From G965204755 sp965243415 (GTDB taxonomy: Bacteria > Acidobacteriota > Vicinamibacteria > Marinacidobacterales > Marinacidobacteraceae): a DNA stretch of 64,000 bases. Both the position numbers and the translations under genes were made by a program. The notes below the pieces were generated by a model, which searched no databases, was not told the origin of the DNA, and was given only the letters and a program-made list of their open reading frames with translations. The stretch spans positions 3,286,001 through 3,350,000 of the forward strand of contig OZ251549.1 in the NCBI GenBank assembly GCA_965243415.1. The letters run 5' to 3'. The stretch's first letter is position 1; every line of letters begins with the position of its first letter. This document shows positions 17,169-25,729 of the stretch, in pieces.

Positions 17169-17939
17169 TCACTGCACGCGGCGGACGCCGCCGCCGCGGC
17201 CGCGGCCCCAGTTCGTCAGGTCGTCGGCGTAGTCGTTGCCGGTGTCCGCGCCGCCGCCGGGCCGCCGGGCGAGGCGCAGCGTCATCTCCAGGCGCACCAC
17301 CGCGTGGGGCGCGTCCGGGTCGGCCGGCGGCGGATGGCGCGCTTCGGCGGTGAGGATCGCCCGGTCGTGTTCGGCGGCGTCCGCGCCGCCCACCACCGGG
17401 CGGCGGATCCAGACGGTCGTCCCGGGGATCTCCGTCCGGCCGTCGCCGTCGAGATCCGGCGCCCAGCCGCCGGCGGGGGCGCGGGCGTCGAACAGCAACG
17501 CCCGCCCCGCCGGGTTCCGGAGCACCCGGCCCACATAGACGCGGGAGAGGGCGCCGGCCATCTCCCGGTCGCGGAAGAACTCGTAGTCCCGGCAGCCGGC
17601 GGAGCCGGGCTGCCCGCAGGCCGCACCGTCCGCCGGCCGGGCGGCGCCCCAGGGAGCCCCGGGACTGACCGCGATGCTGCTTCGGGCCGGCGGCAGGGCC
17701 CGGGAGAAGTCTTCGTCCTGCCCGACATGGGCGGCGAGGATCGCCTTGCCGATCTCGAGTCCGGCGCGCGCCCGGGCGGCGGCCACGGCGGCCCAGCGGT
17801 CGTTCCGCGCCACATCCCCGTCGGCGCCGGTGGTGATGACCACGGTGGCGGAGAGGCCGGCGAGGGCGAGCACCAGCAGCAGCGCCAGCACCAGGGCGAC
17901 GCCCCGCTCCGAGGCGGCCCGGCCGCGGGGGTCATTCAC
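17169..17939 (-). CDS. pilX: PilX-like minor pilin
   Basis: 256 residues with a short basic N-terminus and a class III-type leader (ASERGVALVLALLLVLALAG), as in PilX proteins, where the mature helix begins after Gly and lacks the Glu5 of major pilins. The periplasmic region is rich in Ala/Arg/Gly and has two Cys. It should be a minor pilin of the PilVWX/PilY1 priming complex. Its start overlaps the end of the upstream pilV-like gene by 8 bases, indicating coupled translation. Assignment rests on the leader and the operon context rather than on a strong fold signature. Confidence 0.72.
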   Translation of the reverse strand: MNDPRGRAASERGVALVLALLLVLALAGLSATVVITTGADGDVARNDRWAAVAAARARAGLEIGKAILAAHVGQDEDFSRALPPARSSIAVSPGAPWGAARPADGAACGQPGSAGCRDYEFFRDREMAGALSRVYVGRVLRNPAGRALLFDARAPAGGWAPDLDGDGRTEIPGTTVWIRRPVVGGADAAEHDRAILTAEARHPPPADPDAPHAVVRLEMTLRLARRPGGGADTGNDYADDLTNWGRGRGGGVRRVQ

Positions 17940-18438
17940 GATTCGCCACCCGCACCGAGTCCAGCCGGACCACGGCGCCGCGTCCGGACGCCGGGAGCGC
18001 GACCACCTCGAAGCCCAGGCTGCGCAGGCGTCCGCTGCCGCCCGGGGAGAGTTCGCGGATGCGCCAGCGCGCCTGGTACACCGCCTCGCGCCGCGCTGCC
18101 GGGCTCCCCTCGCCGTCGTACCAGCGGGAATAGCCCGGCGTCCCGGGCCCGGTCCGGTCGGTGCTGCCGCCGGGCGCGACCGCCGGGTGGTAGCCGTTCA
18201 GCGGCCAGGGGCGGCGGAACGGCGCGGCCTGCAGTTCCTCCATCCGCGACCGGGCGATCCGGGTCGCCAGGCCGGAGTCCTCGGCGAGGCGGCGCGCCAG
18301 GGCCGCCGCCGACATCGCCCGGATCAGTCCGCCGCCGGCGGTGACCAGGAGCAGCGCCGCGAAGAGGACCTCGATCAGGGAGTAGCCGGCGTCACCTCCG
18401 GCCCGGCGGGGTCGCGGGCTGCGTTCGGGAGTCTGCAT
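17932..18438 (-). CDS. pilV: PilV-like minor pilin, first gene of the pilus operon
   Basis: 168 residues. The prepilin leader is DAGYSLIEVLFAALLLVTAG, with cleavage after Gly and Glu5 conserved. The rest matches PilV (RMEELQAAPF, and QARWRIRELSPG). The ATG at 18438 has a good ribosome site (GAGAGGACGG). The frame stays open far upstream, but that part contains remnants of a transposase on the other strand and no leader, so the ATG is preferred. It is the first gene of the four-gene minor-pilin operon; the IS graveyard begins about 170 bases upstream. Confidence 0.82.
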   Translation of the reverse strand: MQTPERSPRPRRAGGDAGYSLIEVLFAALLLVTAGGGLIRAMSAAALARRLAEDSGLATRIARSRMEELQAAPFRRPWPLNGYHPAVAPGGSTDRTGPGTPGYSRWYDGEGSPAARREAVYQARWRIRELSPGGSGRLRSLGFEVVALPASGRGAVVRLDSVRVANRE

Positions 18439-18610
18439 TCCGTCCTCTCCGACCAAGAACGGAATCGGGACGATTCCTGCCCGCTCGAATTTCCGATTTG
18501 CAAAAACTTGCCTAAATCGCCGCCGGGTGGTGCGGTTCTCCCCGTGCGGGCCCCCGGTTCCACACTTCGTGGGGCTGAGGGATCCGGACGCGCCTTCGGC
18601 CTCGCCGGCG

Positions 18611-19079
18611 AGGGAGGAGAGGGGGTTCGGCCTGCTCTGCTCACGCGACGGCTGCCCGGTCGCCGTCAAGGTCTTCCCCGGGAACACCGCCGACCCCCGG
18701 ACCGTTGCCGCCCAAGTCGAGAAACTGCGCCACCGCTTCGGTCTCCGCCAGGTGGTCCTGGTCGGGGACCGGGGAATGCTCACCTCCGAGCGCCTCCGCG
18801 AAGACCTGCGCCCCGAGGACGGCTTCCGCTGGGTCACCGCCCTGCGTTCCTCCGCCATCCGCGCCCTGGTGGCGAACGGATCGGTGAACCCCACCCTCTT
18901 CGACCGGCGCGACCTCGCCGAGATCTCCTCCGATCTGTTCCCCGGCGAGCGCCTGGTGGTCTGCTTCAACCCCCGCCTGGAAGCGGAACGCCGGAGGAAA
19001 CGGGAAGACCTGCTCCGCAGCACCGAGGAGAAGCTGGAAGCGGTCGTCCGGGCCACCCGCCGCGAGGGCCGGCCCCTGC
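18611..19079 (+). pseudogene. IS1634-type transposase, middle part (truncated and split)
   Basis: A frame encoding GLLCSRDGCPVAVKVFPGNT and then RQVVLVGDRGMLTSERLRED is the middle of an IS1634/IS4-type transposase containing the second catalytic Asp. The first roughly 200 residues, including the first Asp, are missing; the left edge near 18540-18610 shows no inverted repeat. The frame is broken at 19079 by another element and resumes in phase at 21078: removing that element and one CTGC duplication restores an uninterrupted EGRPL-RGADRIERRVGK reading. Confidence 0.8.
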
Positions 19080-19094
19080 CTCATCTTGGACAGT
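19076..19094 (+). repeat. Target duplication CTGC plus left inverted repeat
   Basis: CTGC (19076-19079) followed by CTCATCTTGGACAGT (19080-19094), the exact reverse complement of the right end at 21063-21077. Together they define the insertion boundary. Confidence 0.85.
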
Positions 19095-19144
19095 TTGAAA
19101 TTGCAAGTAGTTGACGAAAAAGAGGTAAGGAGCCCCGCAGACCG

Positions 19145-19158
19145 GGCGTGGCACTACA
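19145..19158 (+). repeat. 14-base direct repeat, left copy
   Basis: GGCGTGGCACTACA, identical to 20963-20976 and in the same orientation. It flanks the transposase unit inside the outer inverted repeats. Confidence 0.85.
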
Positions 19159-19178
19159 ACCCCGCCGCGGGCGGGGTT
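19158..19178 (-). terminator. Hairpin downstream of the IS transposase
   Basis: A perfect 9-base stem AACCCCGCC / GGCGGGGTT with a 3-base loop, just after the transposase stop codon. On the minus strand it is followed only by TGTAG, so the U-tract is weak. Confidence 0.5.
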
Positions 19179-19181
19179 CCC

Positions 19182-20858
19182 TCAGGCGGCGCTCGGAGTC
19201 GGACCGCCTTCCCGGCGCAGCACCGGGGGCAACCGCAGCCGCAGGCTGTGGAACACCTTCGTGGTGACCCCCACCGCCGCCGTGCGCGCCACGAAACGCT
19301 TCCCGTCCTTCTCGATCACCCCTTCGCACAGGTGGTCGAGGTCCCGGACCACATCGTTCCACTCCGCCTCCACCCCCGCCGCCCCCAGCCGCCGGAACAG
19401 CTCGTGCCGCAGCACCAGCGCCAGGAACGAGCAGAACACATGCCCCCGGATCGCCGCGTCGCTCTGGTGGTAGATCGCCCGCGTCTTCAAGTCCGACTTC
19501 GTCTTCCGAAAGGTGTGCTCCACCCGCCACAGCTCCTTGTAGCGCAGGGCGGTCTCCGCCGCCGAAAGCCCGGCGTTGGAACGCAGCACGAAGATCCCGT
19601 CGTACTTCGCCTCGGCCTCCGCCTTCTCTTCGTCGATCTCGAACCCCCGACCCTCGGGGCGCAGATACCGCGCATAGCCCTTGTTCGCCACCAACTGCTT
19701 CGGCCCGCTGCGCAGCTTCTCCCTCAGGTCCGCCACCATCTTCGCCCGGGCCTCCCGGTCGCGCCGCGCCTGCGTTTCGTTCCGGCACACCAGATACCGA
19801 CGCTCCCCCTTCTCGTCCCGGAGCACCACCTCCTTGACGAACAACGGCTCCCGCTCCCGTTCCGTCCCCGGAGGCGGAGGCACCTTCTCCCAGGGCCCCG
19901 GATCCGCGATCACCTGATCCCGGATCTCCGTCACCGTGCGCATCTTCGCCCCCAGCACATACCGCCAGCCGCGCCGCTCCAACTCCTTCATGTTCGCCGC
20001 GCTCACCATCCCCCGGTCCGCCACCACGCACACCGAACCGATCCCGAAACGCCGGGACAGACGCTCCGCCACCGGAAGCAGGGTGGTCACATCCGCGGTG
20101 TTCCCCGGCCACATCTCCGAGCACAACGGCGTCCCGGTCTGGTCCAGCACCATCCCCAGCACCAGCTGCTTCAACTGCGGACGGTGGTCCTTCGAGTGGC
20201 CCCGGCGCCCCAACTCCTCCCCGCCGGCTCCGTGGAAATACAGCGAAGTGGTGTCGAAGAACACCAGGTCCAGCCGGGCGAACAGGCCGCGGCGCGCGGC
20301 GAACAGCCGCTCTTCGAGGAGATCCTTCGTCGTCCGCTCCCGCCCGTCGGGGTCCTTCTCCCCGCAGGGTTCGCCCAGCCAGGCCATCGCCCGGTACAGC
20401 TGCCGCAGCGCCGGCGGCGCCAGTCCGGCCACCGCGCGGGTGGCGCCCCAGCGCTCCGCCTGCCGGTCCGACCCGGGCGCGAACAACCGATGCAGCACGC
20501 TGAAGAACACCACCCGTTCCAGGTCGAAGCCGAAGCGCCGCCCGGCGGCCAGGGCCGACACCGCTTCCCGGCAGCCGGTCTCCTCCCAGAGACGGTCGAA
20601 CACCAGGCCCGGCCCCACGTGGCGCAGATGGATCTCCGGGTTCTCGGCCCACTCCGCCCGGGCCGCCGAGAGCACCAGCGACTGGTCGCAGTGCCGGGCC
20701 AGCGAGGCGGTCAGCCGGTCGAGTTGCCCGGACTCCCGCAGTTCGTCCAGCCGTCCCAGGGTGCACAGGACATCCTGCTTGACCTTCGGGCCTTCGCGGC
20801 GGCTCTCGACGATCTGGAGGTACTGGCGGTTGCCGCTCTGCTTGATGCGGGGGTACAT
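19182..20858 (-). CDS. IS1634-family transposase (complete)
   Basis: 558 residues with the DDE residues of IS4-superfamily transposases in order: Asp in LVFFDTTSLYFHG, Asp in CVVADRGMVSAANMK, and Glu in LWRVEHTFRKTKSDL with the Y-(2)-R-(3)-E-(6)-K type context. The length is normal for the family and the frame is intact, so the element may still be active. It catalyses its own transposition. The start ATG at 20858 opens a short N-terminal region (MYPRIKQSGNRQYLQIVES) typical of the family. Upstream is an unusually AT-rich stretch with a promoter-like sequence. Confidence 0.93.
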   Translation of the reverse strand: MYPRIKQSGNRQYLQIVESRREGPKVKQDVLCTLGRLDELRESGQLDRLTASLARHCDQSLVLSAARAEWAENPEIHLRHVGPGLVFDRLWEETGCREAVSALAAGRRFGFDLERVVFFSVLHRLFAPGSDRQAERWGATRAVAGLAPPALRQLYRAMAWLGEPCGEKDPDGRERTTKDLLEERLFAARRGLFARLDLVFFDTTSLYFHGAGGEELGRRGHSKDHRPQLKQLVLGMVLDQTGTPLCSEMWPGNTADVTTLLPVAERLSRRFGIGSVCVVADRGMVSAANMKELERRGWRYVLGAKMRTVTEIRDQVIADPGPWEKVPPPPGTEREREPLFVKEVVLRDEKGERRYLVCRNETQARRDREARAKMVADLREKLRSGPKQLVANKGYARYLRPEGRGFEIDEEKAEAEAKYDGIFVLRSNAGLSAAETALRYKELWRVEHTFRKTKSDLKTRAIYHQSDAAIRGHVFCSFLALVLRHELFRRLGAAGVEAEWNDVVRDLDHLCEGVIEKDGKRFVARTAAVGVTTKVFHSLRLRLPPVLRREGGPTPSAA

Positions 20859-20885
20859 GGAGGGGTTCCGGGCCGGGACAGCACG

Positions 20886-20916
20886 ATCCTACCACACATC
20901 TCACTCGGTATGGCAA
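20886..20916 (-). promoter_or_regulatory. Possible promoter of the IS transposase
   Basis: On the minus strand TTGCCA (20916-20911) and TAGGAT (20891-20886) are spaced by 19 bases, within a distinctly AT-rich patch (about 20895-20945) that stands out against the GC-rich surroundings. Confidence 0.4.
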
Positions 20917-20962
20917 TGAAATCAATGTGATATCGAAGTATCTGAGCGGGTCCGAATCCATA

Positions 20963-20976
20963 GGCGTGGCACTACA
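20963..20976 (+). repeat. 14-base direct repeat, right copy
   Basis: GGCGTGGCACTACA, identical to 19145-19158. Confidence 0.85.
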
Positions 20977-21062
20977 CGCGGTTCAGGATCGAGACCTCGC
21001 CGGAACCGAACCCCAACAGCCCCAACGACTTGCCCTCCGGCCACGCTCCAAAACGCAAAAAG

Positions 21063-21081
21063 ACTGTCCAAGATGAGCTGC
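21063..21081 (+). repeat. Right inverted repeat plus target duplication CTGC
   Basis: ACTGTCCAAGATGAG (21063-21077) mirrors the left end; CTGC (21078-21081) repeats 19076-19079. Confidence 0.85.
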
Positions 21082-21737
21082 GCGGCGCCGACCGCATCGA
21101 ACGCCGGGTCGGAAAGGTCATCGGCAAGTTCAAGGTGGGAAAGCACTTCCTCACCGAGACCGCCGACACCTCCTTCACCTACCGCCGCAACGAGGAATCC
21201 ATCTCCGCCGAACAGGCCCTCGACGGCCTCTACATCGTCCGCACCAACGCCGAACCGGCCCTGCTCTCCACCGAGCAGACGGTCCGGGCCTACAAGTCCC
21301 TCTCCACCGTGGAGCGGGCCTTCCGCAGCATGAAGGCGGTGGATCTCCGCGTCCGCCCCATCTTCCACCGGAAACCGGAACGGGTCCGGGCCCACATCTT
21401 CCTGTGCATGCTGGCCTACTACGGCGAGTGGCACTTGCGACAGGCGCTGGCCCCCCTCCTCTTCCAGGACGAGGATCCCGAAACCGGGGACCGGGAACGC
21501 TCCTCCCCGGTGAAGCAGGCCCGGCGCTCCCCTGAGGCGCGACGGAAGGTCGCCGCCCGCCAGACCCCCGAAGGGTTCCCGCTCCACGACTTCGGGACCC
21601 TGCTCCAGAACCTGGGCACCCTCACCCGCAACACCGTGCGCACCCCGGCGAACGACGCCACCTTCACCCTCCGCGCCAAGCCCACCCCCCTGCAGCGCAA
21701 AGCCTTCGCACTCCTCGACCTCTCCCCCTCGTTGCAG
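21078..21737 (+). pseudogene. IS1634-type transposase, C-terminal part
   Basis: Continues the split transposase in the phase restored by removing the nested element. It contains the catalytic Glu in LSTVERAFRSMKAVD and the HIFLCMLAYYGEWHLR C-terminal helix. The usual stop after the LLDLSPSL end is not seen; the frame runs on through unrelated sequence to the stop at 22016. No right inverted repeat for this outer element could be found, so its right end is also probably eroded. Confidence 0.8.
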
Positions 21738-21830
21738 CCAGGTGCAGCCAGGCGCCGCACCCCCGCTATCCCGCTCCGGCCCAAGAACGCCAAGGGTTCT
21801 CTGCCTTCCTCGTTTTGGAACTTCCGTCTA

Positions 21831-22016
21831 ATGGCAAGAGTCGTTCAGGAGATTCTCCGGCGCCACGGCGCCAGCCAGGCGCGGATGGCCGCGGCCATCG
21901 GGATGTCTCCGAACCAACTGTCCCGGAAGATCTCCGGGGAGCGCCGGACGCAGGTCGAGGAGGCGCAGAGCATCGCGGCCTACCTGTCCCGGAACTCGGG
22001 GCAGGTGACTTCATGA
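21831..22016 (+). CDS. Small XRE-type helix-turn-helix protein, probably a remnant
   Basis: A 61-residue frame starting at ATG 21831 contains a clear HTH: ILRRHGASQARMAAAIGMSP followed by NQLSRKISGERR, as in phage-type Cro/CI repressors. It would bind DNA. The stop at 22014-22016 lies within the DnaE2 remnant that follows, so the gene has probably lost its C-terminal part and the last residues are accidental. It is in the same frame as the decayed transposase upstream. Whether it is expressed cannot be told. Confidence 0.45.
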   Translation: MARVVQEILRRHGASQARMAAAIGMSPNQLSRKISGERRTQVEEAQSIAAYLSRNSGQVTS

Positions 22017-22195
22017 CCCTCGAAGACGAAACCGGTTTCGTCAACCTGATCCTCCGGGCGGAGGTGTTCCGGACGAACCGGCACCTCGCCGCCGCAGCTC
22101 GTTCCTCGCTGCCGCCGGGCGCATCGAAGCGGAGCGGGGAGCCGCGCACCTGGTCGTCGAATCCCTCTTCCCGCCGAACCTGCCGAGTCCGGAGG
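22001..22195 (+). pseudogene. Fragment of the DnaE2/ImuC C-terminus
   Basis: GDFMTLEDETGFVNLILRAE from 22007 onward, then after a frame change FLAAAGRIEAERGAAHLVVE (22102 onward), together match the OB-fold C-terminus of error-prone DNA polymerase DnaE2. Only about 60 residues remain of a protein of about 1,000, in two frames, so it is a relic. It implies that an SOS mutasome gene once stood here and was deleted during the IS activity. Confidence 0.65.
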
Positions 22196-22521
22196 CCGCG
22201 CCGCCGCTCCCCACTTCGAGATCGAAACCGGCGAAGAGCCCCGCAGTTGGAGATAGCGCCGCCCCTCACCGCTCCTTCTCCGTCGGTCTCGTCGCGGTCG
22301 CCGATGCCATCGAACCGGAACTCCGCGCCGTCACGGTCTCCCGCCGGAGGTCGGCAAACCCTCTCGCCCGCTTCGCCGATCCCGGAACCACCGCCATCCT
22401 CGACGAAGCGGCCGTACCGGAAATGCTCGCGATCCGGAGCGCGAGTTCGAGAGGTCCCGGCGGAAAACGCGCTCTCCGCCCGGTCGCTGCCCCCATCGGC
22501 AGCGCCGGGAAGGGGACGGAC
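22196..22521. other. Decayed stretch without a recognisable gene
   Basis: 326 bases between the DnaE2 remnant and the stop of the CehA gene. Several frames are open on both strands because of the high GC content, but none matches a family I know. It may be further erosion of the same island. Confidence 0.4.
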
Positions 22522-25128
22522 CTACGGGCGGTCGAGTGCGCGAGCCTCGGTCCGGAACCGCTCGTAGATGCCGCGGGCCTCGTCGAACTGGGCGTAGACA
22601 TGCTCCTGCTCGGTGGTGGAGCGCCAGTGGGGCCAGGCCTCGGCCATCTCGCGCAGGCGGTCGATCCAGCGGATCGAGTATTCGGCGGCAGAAGCGCTGC
22701 GCACCGGCCGGCCGCCGACGATGATCCAGACCGGATTCGTGAAGGCCTGGGCGTACCGGCAGTCGAGGGGGCGCCGCTCTTCCGGGGAGCCCTCCGCCCG
22801 CAGGATCGCCCAACTGCTGGCCTCGACCGGCAGGGTTCCGGTGGCGGTCACCGAACGACGGTCGGGCGAGAGCGCCGCTTCCCCGGCGTCCTCCCCGTTC
22901 ACCACGATCCAGACCCGTTCCAGCGGGGTCGGCGAGCGCACCCAGGCGCTCCAGGACACCTCGCCGCCGGCCTCGGGCAGCGCCACCTCGCCGCCGGGGA
23001 GCCGTCCCTCGACGCGGAAGTCCAGCAGCGGGCCGCAACTCACGAACGCCCGGCCCTCGCGCAGACCCCGGAGCCACGGTTCAAGCGCCAGCCCCTCGTC
23101 GCCGGTGTGGACATAGGTGCGCACCGAGCCGACCAGTTTCGACCGCTGCAGGTCGCTGATGGAGTCCTCGCCGCCGACCGCGGTGACCCGGAGGCCGTTG
23201 TTCAGGGTGGCGTACCAGGGGTGGAACCCGGCGCGTGAGGCCTCCGACCACTCCACGGCGTCCGTGGTCCCGAGGGCGGCGTCCACCGGGTACCCCTTCG
23301 CGCCGCCGAGATTGCCGGGCCCCCCGTCCGTCCCCGCCAGCGGGTCGTTCTCCCCGAAGAAGGCGTGGACATAGCCGACGGTCGCTCCCTGCGCCTTCGC
23401 CTTGCGGAACAGGTCGGTGTTCGAGGGATACAGGCTCTCGATACCGGTTCCCTCGTAGCCGGTGGTGAACGGCGAGATCAGGTGTTCCCGCAGCCCGAAG
23501 TAGAAGACATGACCGTAGAACGGCGGGCGGTACTCCTGCCCCACGACGAGGATCCGCTCCTCCGTCGAGAGCGGGTGGGCACCGCCGCCGGGGACGAAGA
23601 ACTGGTGGTCGAGGACGCGGTTGTCCTTGTTCGCGATCTGCTCGAGGACCACCTCCTGGTCTTCGGCGGCGGACATGAACAGCAGGTTCTCCAGGGTGTT
23701 GTGGAGGTTCCCGGCGTAGTTCATATGCACATGCGTGGAGCCGCTCCACCAGCCCTTCGCCGCCATGTCCGTGATCCTCGGGAGCCGGAGCGTCACTTCC
23801 ACGACCTCCCCGGCGGCGATCTCGACCCGGGCGCCGGCCGGCTCGTATTCGAAGCCCTTGACCGCTTCGATCTCGAGCGGGCCGGTGGGGACTTCCAGCC
23901 GGAAGCGGCCCGGCTGGTGGAAGGAATGTTCCCGGGAGCCGCCGAGGCGGGCGTAGGCGTCCGGCGGGGCGTAGAAGCGCCCGTCGCCGGCGGCCAGGTG
24001 GATGCGGGAGGCGGTCTCTTCCCCGGTCGCGTCGTCCACGGTGCGCACCGAGAGGACGCCGGTGGGCCGGCGCCAGGTCCTCCGGGTGAGGCGGACGATC
24101 TTCCGCTTGCCGCCGTAGGTTTCGAGGAGCGCCAACTGCGGCAGCCCGCCCTCGTTGTCGAGGTAGGCGATCCATTCCCCGTCCGGCGACCACCGGGGAT
24201 GGAAGGCGTCGTGCTCGAAGAAAGTGAGTTTGTAGGGCGAACCGCCGGTCGTCGGCTGCACATAGAGGTTCGAGAACTGGTCGGCGGCGCCGGCGGTCGA
24301 GGAATAGACGAAACGCCTGCCGTCGAGGGAGACATCGGGGCGCGTCCGGTAGAGCGACTGCTCGGCGAGCACCGTCCGCCGCTCGTCGAACCCGTCCGGC
24401 GCCGCCGCCACGCGCACCACATCGCCGGAGCCGAGCGGGACGTCGCGGTTCGAAACCAGCAGCAGTTCCCGGCTGTCCGGCAGCCAGGCCGGCGTGAGGT
24501 GCATGTCGTGGGGCCCGAAGTAGAGCCGGTCGCGGCCGTAGTCGTTGTCCCGCGTGACGGCGATCGCCTCGCCGGCGAGCGCCCCGTCCCGGAACTCGTG
24601 GACGCGCACATTGAAGTAACCGGAGGGCGCGGTCGTGACATACGCGAGTTTCGTCCCGTCCGGCGAGAAGGCCGGGTCGGTGTGGAGGAACTCGTTCTCC
24701 AGGAGCACCCGGCTCTCTCCCGATTCGAGGTCCAGGATGCCCAGCGAGAGGTTCCGGCCGTTGTGATCCACGGTGTGGACGAGGAACCGGCCGTCCGGAG
24801 ACCAGGTCGGGAGCGAGTGGTACCCGGGCCCGGAGGTCAACTCCTCGGCGGCGCCGGTCTCCGGGTCCACCCGCCAGATGGAGCCCGACAGGGCCACGGC
24901 GATGGACTTCCCGTCCGGCGCCCAGGCCGGGGCCCAGGGGGTGCTGCTCGGCGCCGGCGGGAAGTAGTAGTTGTGCATGTAGTTGCCGCCATGCCGCGCC
25001 GCCGGGTAGTTGCCTGCGGGTTCGCCGATCTTCCCGGCGGCCGGCTGCGCGCGGCCCGGCGCCGCGGTCGCGAGGACGAGGACGGCCATCGCGGTCGCCC
25101 GGAGAGGGAGCGTGGGAACGGATCGCAT
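22522..25128 (-). CDS. Exported TolB-propeller/CehA-type metallohydrolase
   Basis: 868 residues with a Sec signal peptide (ATAMAVLVLATAAPGRAQ). The N-terminal half is a TolB/WD40-like propeller with repeated W-A-P-D-G-K or W-S-P-D-G-R blades. The C-terminal half is a CehA/McbA (PHP-like) metal-dependent hydrolase beginning at WWSGSTHVHMNYAG, with further ligands likely in VVGQEYR, GYVHAFFGEN and TAVGGEDS. The family includes carbamate and other ester hydrolases, but many members have no known substrate. A ribosome site (GGAGG) lies 9 bases before the ATG at 25128. A paralogue with the same layout lies at 59802-62270. Confidence 0.88.
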   Translation of the reverse strand: MRSVPTLPLRATAMAVLVLATAAPGRAQPAAGKIGEPAGNYPAARHGGNYMHNYYFPPAPSSTPWAPAWAPDGKSIAVALSGSIWRVDPETGAAEELTSGPGYHSLPTWSPDGRFLVHTVDHNGRNLSLGILDLESGESRVLLENEFLHTDPAFSPDGTKLAYVTTAPSGYFNVRVHEFRDGALAGEAIAVTRDNDYGRDRLYFGPHDMHLTPAWLPDSRELLLVSNRDVPLGSGDVVRVAAAPDGFDERRTVLAEQSLYRTRPDVSLDGRRFVYSSTAGAADQFSNLYVQPTTGGSPYKLTFFEHDAFHPRWSPDGEWIAYLDNEGGLPQLALLETYGGKRKIVRLTRRTWRRPTGVLSVRTVDDATGEETASRIHLAAGDGRFYAPPDAYARLGGSREHSFHQPGRFRLEVPTGPLEIEAVKGFEYEPAGARVEIAAGEVVEVTLRLPRITDMAAKGWWSGSTHVHMNYAGNLHNTLENLLFMSAAEDQEVVLEQIANKDNRVLDHQFFVPGGGAHPLSTEERILVVGQEYRPPFYGHVFYFGLREHLISPFTTGYEGTGIESLYPSNTDLFRKAKAQGATVGYVHAFFGENDPLAGTDGGPGNLGGAKGYPVDAALGTTDAVEWSEASRAGFHPWYATLNNGLRVTAVGGEDSISDLQRSKLVGSVRTYVHTGDEGLALEPWLRGLREGRAFVSCGPLLDFRVEGRLPGGEVALPEAGGEVSWSAWVRSPTPLERVWIVVNGEDAGEAALSPDRRSVTATGTLPVEASSWAILRAEGSPEERRPLDCRYAQAFTNPVWIIVGGRPVRSASAAEYSIRWIDRLREMAEAWPHWRSTTEQEHVYAQFDEARGIYERFRTEARALDRP

Positions 25129-25336
25129 ACGGAGGCTCCTCCACCCGGCCGGCGCCGGAGAGTCGGGAGCGAGCGGCCGCCTCCGGGGGGAGCCGGAGAA
25201 TACCGGCGAACCGGCCGACGCCGTTCTCCGCCTCGCCCGGCGGAGGGCCGCCGGGGAGCGCGCCCGGCCGGGTCGCCGAGCGCGGCGATCTCTCAGGTCC
25301 GGTGCGGCCGGGCCGTTTCCCCGGGCGCCTCGGGGA

Positions 25337-25606
25337 TCAGCCGATGCTCCGGGCGTGGGCGCGGGCCGGGAGGACCTCCCGGAGGCGCAGACCCTCGTCC
25401 TTCAGGTAGGCGAGGAGGCCCTTCTTGTCGATGGTGCGGAGGGCGCGGACGCTGAGGCGCAGGCGGACCTTGCGGCCGAGTTCCGGCACCCAGACGGACT
25501 TCCACTGCAGGTTCGGCAGTTGCCGGCGCCGGTTCTTGTTGTGGGCGTGGCTGATGGAGTTCCCCGCCAGGGGGCGCTTGCCGGTCAGTTTGCAGGTTCG
25601 GGACAT
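25337..25606 (-). CDS. rpmB: 50S ribosomal protein L28
   Basis: 89 residues with the L28 signature: SRTCKLTGKRPLAGNSISHA at the N-terminus, then RRRQLPNLQWKSVWVPE and VRALRTIDKKGLLAYL. It is a component of the large ribosomal subunit. It lacks the paired Cys-x-x-Cys zinc motifs of some L28 proteins, so it is the zinc-independent form (one Cys only). It stands alone, between the CehA hydrolase and the M14 peptidase on the same strand, with a TACGAT -10-like box about 105 bases upstream. Confidence 0.97.
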   Translation of the reverse strand: MSRTCKLTGKRPLAGNSISHAHNKNRRRQLPNLQWKSVWVPELGRKVRLRLSVRALRTIDKKGLLAYLKDEGLRLREVLPARAHARSIG

Positions 25607-25711
25607 CTCGTTCGGGGGTGGTTCGGGGTGCTGGTTCGGGAAGGTCGCGCCGGTTCGGAATCGCGTCGCCGGGCTCGGGTCGGGAACGGGAGTCGGACCG
25701 ACGAACCGGGA

Positions 25712-25717
25712 ATCGTA
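25712..25717 (-). promoter_or_regulatory. -10-like box TACGAT upstream of rpmB
   Basis: TACGAT on the minus strand, in the context GGCTACGATT, sits between the M14 stop and rpmB. The same GGCTACGATT context precedes the carbamoylputrescine amidase gene at 36493-36498. A leader of about 100 bases would result. Confidence 0.35.
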
Positions 25718-25729
25718 GCCGCCGGGCCG

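Larger units (their letters stand above)
19080..21077 (-). mobile_element. IS1634-family insertion sequence nested in another transposase gene
   Basis: 1998 bases bounded by 15-base perfect inverted repeats (CTCATCTTGGACAGT) and flanked by a CTGC duplication. It carries one complete transposase gene (19182-20858, minus strand) and interrupts a different IS1634-type transposase. A 14-base direct repeat, GGCGTGGCACTACA, lies just inside both ends (19145 and 20963). One reading is a single IS with subterminal repeats; the other is an IS of about 1.8 kb inserted, with a 14-base duplication, into a 180-base non-autonomous element that owns the outer inverted repeats. The second reading lacks inverted repeats at its inner ends. 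Confidence 0.8.

Noticed and set aside
18500..18512. Sigma54-like GG...GC element (GGCAAGTTTTTGC on the minus strand) upstream of the pilus operon
   Set aside because: The spacing between GG and GC is 9, and sigma54 promoters need 10. The rest of the match is only partial.
22196..22521. Open frames on both strands as a hypothetical gene
   Set aside because: No ribosome site, no family pattern, and the stretch borders decayed sequence on the left and the CehA gene on the right.
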